Source: Obelidium mucronatum
Lineage: Eukaryota; Chytridiomycota; Chytridiomycetes; Chytridiales; Chytriomycetaceae
Direction: 5' to 3'
Length of the DNA stretch: 14,939 nt
Assembly: GCA_025765595.1 (NCBI GenBank)
Contig: JAIVFH010000549.1
Coordinates: 1-14,939 of the forward strand
Part shown: piece by piece, positions 9,313 through 14,939 of the stretch
Layout: each line of letters begins with the position of its first letter
Numbering within the stretch: the stretch's first letter is position 1
Program-made: the position numbers and the translations under genes
Notes under the pieces: generated by a model
Told to the model about the DNA's origin: nothing
Seen by the model: the letters and a program-made list of their open reading frames with translations, nothing else
Database searches by the model: none

Positions 9313-9661
9313 ATGGTCCTTGACATATTCAACACATACAAGGTACGTTAGTATTATGATTAGAATTCAAGCCATTGATATGGTACTAAAACTGTGTTTC
9401 CTTGCTTTCCCGGTTGGATGCTTAATTTTTGCATATTATAAATAATCAATACGCACCATTGCTTGCCACATCAAGCTTCATGAAAAGCCTGCCGGATTAA
9501 TAGCTACTCTTTGTGGCGGTGGCATAGTCGTTCTTCTAGGCACCGTAGTTGTTTATCTGCTATACTATATAATAATGGCTCTGGTGAGCATTCTCATTGT
9601 CGCGTTTTGGATGCTAGTAATAGGCGGATGGCTGTATTTTATGCGGCAGTATAATCAATAG
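9313..9661 (+). CDS. Small two-pass membrane protein, 71 residues (proposed)
   Basis: Exon 9313-9342 (MVLDIFNTYK) ends in a near-perfect donor, AAG|GTACGT. Exon 9476-9661 begins LHEKPAGL and ends at TAG; both junctions are phase 0 and the intron is 133 bp. The product has about 50 nearly uninterrupted hydrophobic residues, enough for two membrane helices (GGGIVVLLGTVVVYLL and IIMALVSILIVAFWMLVIGG), then a polar tail MRQYNQ. The longer intron is atypical for the window. An alternative first exon from the ATG at 9379 (MVLKLCFLAFP) can splice to the same second exon through a 68-bp intron; both cannot be used at once. I do not recognise the family. Support is the long hydrophobic frame, the strong donor and the divergent layout. 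Confidence 0.45.
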
Positions 9662-9976
9662 AAACTACAGTTAGTCTGTTATTGGAGGTTAATTGGAATT
9701 GCTTGGCTTTCCGCACTCTATTCTTCCCAATTGGAACATGTTAAATTCTAGTAATGTGTATGCATCTTAATAACTTGCGCAAGTGAAATTCATGTTTTCT
9801 TCATGGTTTTTATGTAAATCCCCAATTGATTTCTTTATCATTGAAAATCCACACACAACTTTTGACACTTGCAAGAGTTGCTATTTTTCGCGCTTCTCTG
9901 AGCAGATAATCAACATCGACCGCGAAAGCAAAGAGGAAACCGTATCCCATCATCTTCCCGAAACATCAGACTTTCA
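9662..9976. other. 315-bp intergenic stretch, nothing recognised
   Basis: AT-rich sequence between the small membrane-protein gene and the next plus-strand gene. I see no convincing coding exon, RNA gene or repeat. An open frame from 9783 has unremarkable composition and ends inside the first intron of the next gene. The stretch probably holds the promoter and leader of the 9977 gene. Confidence 0.5.
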
Positions 9977-10226
9977 ATGTTGGATCAACAACCTGCGGCA
10001 AACGCGCCACAAACAATGTCAAACCCAAGTAAAGGAAGATCCCACAGAGCCCATGAAGTAATCCAATTGTAGATTCTTTTTTGTTTTGTCGAATCGAACT
10101 GTTTTCACTTGCTTTGCGACTCGATAAGTACTTACCTTTTTATTGTTTGCTTTCTTTAGCAGGACCAAGCGCAGAATGGGCAACCTGCTTCCACGTTTCA
10201 GTCCTCTTTTTACCACACCATGTACG

Positions 10227-10259
<33 letters not shown>

Positions 10260-10916
10260 AAAGTGACCATGCCTATATTTTTCTATTTTTAATTGTCATG
10301 AACAGGTGTCTCGTGAAGGCGAACGCGGCGAATACTTGAAAAACAAGGGTCGAAATGGACGAGGAGGCGATTGGTGGGGGCATGTTGAAACCAAGGTATA
10401 AATGTTGTTTGCTAATCTCTTGCCACCTTTATTTACCAACCCAAAAAACGACTAGTTTGAAACCAGTTCCTGTTACAACGACTCGTTCAAAGAACACAAC
10501 TACAAACTCCTTCGATCCATCACGTATACAGATCCAAAATCGAAAGTATCTGCTCCGAAAACAGCACCAAATGATGCATCAACTTCGCAACAAGATTTTG
10601 ACAAGGTGTTTCAGAAACAGTGGTCAAAATACAGAATGCGCAAACCGCCAAAGGATGAATTTGGCACGCATTATGACATTCTGACAGGTAAAATGCTTCC
10701 CCTTGTTATGTAATTGGAATGACTAAAACTAATATAAAAAACAAATTAGGAAGAGAGCTTGGAAGTGCACCACCTGGTGTGCATATTCCAGGACGCAGAG
10801 CAGGACGCGTTTCGATCGATAAGCTAAACGCGCTAAAGTATGGATCCGAAGGTGGAGAGCACAAACGCAACTACAACATTATATCTAATGCGCCACTGCC
10901 AGTCACCAAGGAGTAG
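9977..10916 (+). CDS. Unrecognised five-exon gene with C-terminal HYDILTG motif
   Basis: Exons 10306-10395, 10456-10687 and 10750-10916 join in phase (introns of 60 and 62 bp). They encode a Gly/Arg-rich start (GRNGRGGDWWGHVETK), a Lys-rich middle (FQKQWSKYRMRKPP), then GTHYDILTG, RELGSAPPGVHIPGRR and RNYNIISN, ending at TAG. Two upstream exons are likely: 9977-10057 (MLDQQPAANAPQ) and about 10163-10221 (DQAQNGQPASTFQ). Both are Gln/Ala/Asn-rich and share a frame. The join from 10221 to 10306 leaves the phase one base short, so either a base is missing near 10306 or the 5' end differs. Intron 1 can end at CTTTAG or three bases later at CAG (tandem acceptor). The YDILTG ending vaguely recalls small microtubule- or flagellum-associated proteins, but I cannot assign a family. 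No membrane segment is present. Confidence 0.6.
10228..10257 (+). repeat. T30 homopolymer inside an intron
   Basis: Thirty consecutive T residues follow a GTACGC donor in the intron ending at 10305. Such runs slip during replication and are hard to sequence, so the true length is uncertain. It lies near the left limit of the region where frames begin to break. Confidence 0.9.
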
Positions 10917-11042
10917 ATTGCGAGTGACTTTTCTGAGATTTTCTTTTAAAGATTTATTAGAGATTATTTGATTAGTTCTCATAAATTCTTTCTTTCTTTT
11001 CTGATTACCTTTTGGTAATTCTCAAAAACAAAAAATCCAAAA

Positions 11043-12392
11043 ATGGCGACAAGCGCTTTTGCACAGCTTTCATGGCTCGACAGACTTCTTCCTGTCAACA
11101 TTCTAATTGGTTAGTTCTTTTGCGGTAGCTCATGGACTGTATTCACTGACTCTTTCGGCACTTGAACAGCGATGGTCATGGGAACTCTGATTGGACACTA
11201 CGTTCCCAATGCCGCTTCGGCCCTCAACTCTGGTTCTATCGTCGGAGTATCTCTACCGATATTCATTGGTCTATTGATCATGATGTATCCTGTCCTATGG
11301 TGAGTTTCCCTGTCAGAGAGTCTCACAAACTTTCATACTCACATGGACCCTCCAATCTAGCAAGTCAAATATGAAAAGCTTCACCACATTCTGACTGAGA
11401 AATCTGCCGTTCGAATCATCATCTTTTCTCTTGTTGTCAATGTCATTGTTGCCCCGCTGTTTATGACAGCTTTGGCTTGGATCACGCTTCCGGATCTTCC
11501 ACATCAACGGACAGGAATTATTCTAGTTGGTGTTGCTCGCTGTATTGCTATGGTTCTGATTTGGAATCAATTGGCGGGAGGGGATTCGAGTGAGTGGTGT
11601 GCCATTTTGGTTGCTGTCAATGCGTTGGTGCAGTTACTCCTGTTTGGACCAATTGCTTACTTTTTGACCTCTGTTATTGGAAACACGGGTGGTGAGATGG
11701 TCAGCATGTGGCTTGGTGAGAATCTGATTTTTTCAGATATTGAACTTACAACCTTTGCTTTTCCAAGTTGTTCGATCGTGTTGGTTTTCCTTGGTATTCC
11801 ATTAGCTCTTGGAATGGTTACGCGATTAGTGCTCCGCTTTTTACTCCAAAAGCAACTCGGGAAGGACTGGTATGACCAAAAGTTTATCCCAGTCATTGGC
11901 CCATTTGCACTTCTTGGTCTCCTCTACACGATTGTGGTCATGTTTATTCTTCAAGGTGATCAAATCATCAACAATATTCCTGAGGCGCTTCGCACTGCAG
12001 TCCACTTTTGTTGTACTTTGCCTTTGTGTTTTCTGACGTTTGTTGCATCGCTCTATCTCTTGAAGTCCCACACAATATTGCAGTGACGCAAGCATTTACT
12101 GCTGCTGGAAATAACTTTGAGTTGGCGATCGCTGTTGCGGTTGCGAGTTACGGAATTGATTCCAAGGAGGCGTTTGCTGCGTGATTGGTCCGCTGATTGA
12201 GTTCCAGCGTTGCTTGGATTGGTGTATGTTGCTGTTGCTGTTGAGGAAAGATACAATCGTGTTTTGGCGAAGCTACAGGGTGAAGTGCCTCGATTGCCAG
12301 TTGGCAGTCAAGGACTTGGGGAGAGTGCGCTGTGTTGGTGGAAGGTGGAAACTCTGATATGCACTGGCGGAGGAATTCAAGTTTCAAAATAG
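11043..12392 (+). CDS. ACR3: ACR3 arsenite efflux transporter, reading frame interrupted
   Basis: Exons begin at 11043 (ATG), 11170 and 11361, with introns 11110-11169 and 11300-11360; a further intron at about 11716-11767 removes a low-quality stretch. ACR3 is a plasma- or vacuolar-membrane carrier of the BASS superfamily that exports As(III), with about ten helices. Signature segments are present: SWLDRLLPV at the start, GLLIMMYPVL, the family's essential cysteine in GVARCIAMVLIWN (about Cys127), FLGIPLALGMVTR, WYDQKFIPVIGP, LLYTIVVMF, then TAAGNNFELAIAVAVA and LLGLVYVAVAV. They fall in different frames. Likely lost bases are near 11364, 11774, 12003, 12032, 12068, 12180 and 12201, mostly one base of a GG, CC or T run. 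Because motifs, catalytic Cys and splice sites are intact, sequence error is likelier than decay. The C-terminal tail to TAG at 12390-12392 is hydrophilic. Confidence 0.85.
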
Positions 12393-12473
12393 AAATATGG
12401 CTTGTTGTGATATGATATTATAATACACTTCTTCTATTATAACGTTCAAATTATTTTTTAAACCTTACATAAC

Positions 12474-14930
12474 ATGACATCTCACCGTCAACTTAAAGAT
12501 ATTCTTAGCAGTCTTTCGACTTCATCACAATCTTGTTTCAGCAAGAGTAGCAGTATTCGAATTGAAGCCTGTCCAATCAACGATGAGTTGGCTGCTTGGC
12601 CGCTGGCTGAGAATGTCAGCCATCCGCTCAGAACCCTCTTACAACTTCAAACTGGCTTTATTATAATTGCAAAGAAAGGGAAAATAGTGTTGATTGTGCT
12701 TGTGTGAAGGTACCTGAAGGGCGAACAAAGCTGGCTGCAAACAATTAAAACTCCTCGCTTTGTTAGATTGTGCCGGAAGACGCTGGACAAACTTCTCAGG
12801 AATTTGAGTTTCCGTCTTTGGATCGAGTGTTTTATGTCCCGTTGGAAAAGATGCGGCGAGGTATCAGTTTGAGGACTCTGAGGGAATATTCACAAACGCG
12901 TATTTTTTGCAGGCAATTCTTGTCCCAATGTATTCAATTATCGGAAGTTCGTTCTCAGTCGCGGTTTTCAATGATTTGGCCCGTTTTTGTGTTGTGCTCC
13001 ACAGGGACAGTGAAAAGTTGTCGTATCTTGGTCTATCGATGGGTCGGATGCAGCCAGATACCCCCTTGTTGTTATTTCGGTCGAATCATGCGGTATTATC
13101 TTCTGGAATCAAAGCTATCATGCTGACCATCTCGGTCAGGTATCGCAACTGAGCATACTATCCCGTTCTCTGCTGCATCCTTGTCCATGACTTTATGGAT
13201 GCAAATCGCGCTTTTGATAAGGTTTCAACTTCTTGAATTTTTCTTTTTAAACTCATCGAAATGAATCAGTGGACAGCCCCATTAACGCTCGCGTTTGCAA
13301 AATACAATATTCTTGAATCAGTTAAGAAGGAGCTGCTCACGGTCCAACCAAATCTAATGTTTCTGCTAGACGGAACCAAACGCGTCGTCTGTATCTCTCG
13401 ACACCACCTGGGACTCGGTCCAAAAGCTTTTGTCGGCCCCTTCTTTTGTCACCTCCATGACCATGGTACTTCAATATATAAAAAAAAAGGAATTTTATTG
13501 ACGCTCGCTTGATGCGTGAAACCCCGTTTCTGCAACAGAGAATTTCGTACGTTCCAGGAACAGTGGACACCGAAAATCACACCCAAACTCAACGACTGCG
13601 CACTGAGCTCGAAAAACTGAATTGCTTGCACAGAATGCAAAATGGCTTTATTTGTGCAAAGACACAGTGGGAAACCACTTTGGGGTGATTGGCCGGACTC
13701 CTCCATAGCAAAGAAGTCACTGGCTGCCTTTTTACAAGACAGTGGTCTGGATGGAGAGGATCGAGATGGAATTGTAATACCGTTCTGACTTCGGCTAATG
13801 GGGAAGTGCCAACGGAGAAAGACTGTGCTAAGCCACTTTGGCGATCAAGTGGATGGATTCTTGGATCGTTGAGTCACACCATTAATTATTTTAGATTTTA
13901 ATTAGTTAACTATTTCTTACTGCAGAAGTCCGATTTAACGATGCTGAAGAGTTTATGGGTGGGCTGGTGTCTGACCCAGAGGCATTGGAGTCTACAAGCA
14001 CACCGGTTATGTTTCCTCCAAGGACAGATATGGACTTTACAGATAGAATGTGGTCTTTTTGTTCAGGTAAGCTGTTTGGGTACACAATGAATGATACAAA
14101 ACTGTTGATGTCCATCTTTAGGAGCAACAAGCTATGAAGACTTGTCCAAGACTATCAAACTCATTTCAAATGCTCTTCGAACGGGTGATATTCAACCAAT
14201 GGTATTCTATTTTTCTCCATTCACACCAGAAACTAAGAACCGTACAACGTTGGAAAAATATCAGATTTCGAAACAGAATACAACAAAGCTTGCTTCGATT
14301 GTTCGCGATTGTCTAAAGTTTACGCGTACAAACATATCAGCTTCTTATTCACAGCAGCAGGAGTCTCTTTTCAGCGTTAGACGCGTTTGTTCAGTCTCCG
14401 TTAGAATATTTGGTGGAGATTGGGATTACAAAGTTGAAGAGGGACTACTGTTTCATCTAATTAGTTGAGTTTTGATTTTTTGATTGCGTAATTTGATTGT
14501 AAGGAACTGATTGAATTGAATTCAGGCTCAAATCTATTGAGTTGGAAACAGCTCGACCCATTCTTGGACCCATCCTTATCCTTGAGCGATCAAATTATCG
14601 ACTCTGAGCTGCATCAAACTTTAGAAATATGGTCACTCCCTCATGTGAATGTTCCTGGTGGTTTCCCACATTCGTGTGCTCGCACGCTTGTCACCTTAGC
14701 CTTGAGATATTTTCAAGATGGATGGAAGAATGAGTGCGAGGAGAGCGGGGAGGAAATCAACGGCAAGCAAGGCGGAACTTATTTGAACAAAGCTCAACAT
14801 CGGTCCGATTGAGTTTAACGTTGTTTTGCCCAGATATCAAGCAGATGTGGGCGAAACTTGTCGAATCAGTCTGTCAAATGCAAGTCACACTTCTCTTTTA
14901 TTTAAATTACCTCTTTGTTTTGATGTGTGA
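12474..14930 (+). CDS. ZWILCH: Zwilch, kinetochore RZZ-complex subunit, reading frame interrupted
   Basis: Zwilch joins Rod and Zw10 in the RZZ complex, which brings dynein and Mad1-Mad2 to kinetochores for the spindle checkpoint. Matches to the family run in order: GFIIIAKKGK (near 12655); SVSLDTTWDSVQKLL (13396), like ALDISWSPVDEIL in human Zwilch; RTDMDFTDRMWS (14022); SYEDLSKTIKLI and NALRTGDIQP (14130-14200), like SYQDLVKCFTLI and SLQRGDIQP; SPLEYLVEIGITKLKRDY (14394); and KQLDPFLDPS (14540). Canonical introns fit at 12710-12766, 12861-12912, 13222-13269, 13466-13538, 13868-13925, 14067-14121, 14202-14264, 14311-14374 and 14450-14525. Frame changes are needed near 12703, 12860, 13390, 13676, 13785-13830 and 14800, and 12915-13200 cannot be resolved into one frame. 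The end is uncertain: a stop at 14812 in one frame, or about 14930 after one more shift. Identity is secure in the 3' half and weaker at the 5' end. Confidence 0.8.
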
Positions 14931-14939
14931 TGAATTTGC

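Noticed and set aside
9783..10061. Plus-strand open frame of 92 codons before the 9977 gene
   Set aside because: It has no recognisable content, overlaps the better-supported Gln/Ala-rich first exon in another frame, and stops just inside the intron.
11043..14930. ACR3 and Zwilch as true pseudogenes
   Set aside because: Conserved motifs, the essential ACR3 cysteine and canonical introns persist, and many breaks are one base in short runs. I favour sequence error, but without reads the alternative stays open.
1..14939. CRISPR arrays, transposons, viral genes, tRNA or rRNA genes
   Set aside because: Scanned by eye on both strands: no spaced direct repeats, terminal inverted repeats, transposase or viral motifs, or cloverleaf-like segments stood out.

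Overview
The window is nuclear DNA from a eukaryote with a compact, intron-rich genome. The multi-exon genes carry short spliceosomal introns, mostly 55-76 bp, with GT..AG ends, and neighbouring genes are usually separated by only 40-140 bp. A GT71-type mannosyltransferase, ACR3, Zwilch and a Dcm-like cytosine methyltransferase together suggest an early-diverging, possibly zoosporic fungus. That placement is inference; no rRNA or other marker is present. Exon limits were placed by reading frame, GT..AG ends and phase.

Left part (1-3706, minus strand): a gene running off the left edge (coiled-coil start, then an unrecognised domain), then a four-exon gene for an 893-residue protein with a PH domain and a coiled-coil tail. 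The latter is head-to-head with RCC1 (3748-5347, plus), with only 41 bp between the two start codons. Next on the plus strand are a four-exon C5-cytosine methyltransferase (5430-7265) with an unusual N-terminal extension and a 176-residue Cys-rich protein (7318-7848). On the minus strand is a three-exon GT71 glycosyltransferase (7899-9272), whose start lies 40 bp from the start of a proposed 71-residue membrane protein (9313-9661, plus).

Right part (9977 to the end, plus strand): an unrecognised five-exon gene, the arsenite transporter ACR3, and the kinetochore protein Zwilch. The genes left of about 9.7 kb splice into continuous frames. ACR3 and Zwilch, and perhaps the gene before them, need repeated one-base corrections to read through, often the restoration of one base in a GG, CC or T run. 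Conserved protein motifs and intron ends survive, so I read this mainly as a patch of poor consensus sequence rather than two decayed genes.

The genes are not an obvious operon or pathway. RCC1 and Zwilch both act in nuclear or mitotic processes, but their proximity may be chance. I see no mobile element, CRISPR array, virus, tRNA or rRNA. The most promising biology is the methyltransferase with its N-terminal extension, and the two head-to-head gene pairs with about 40 bp between start codons.
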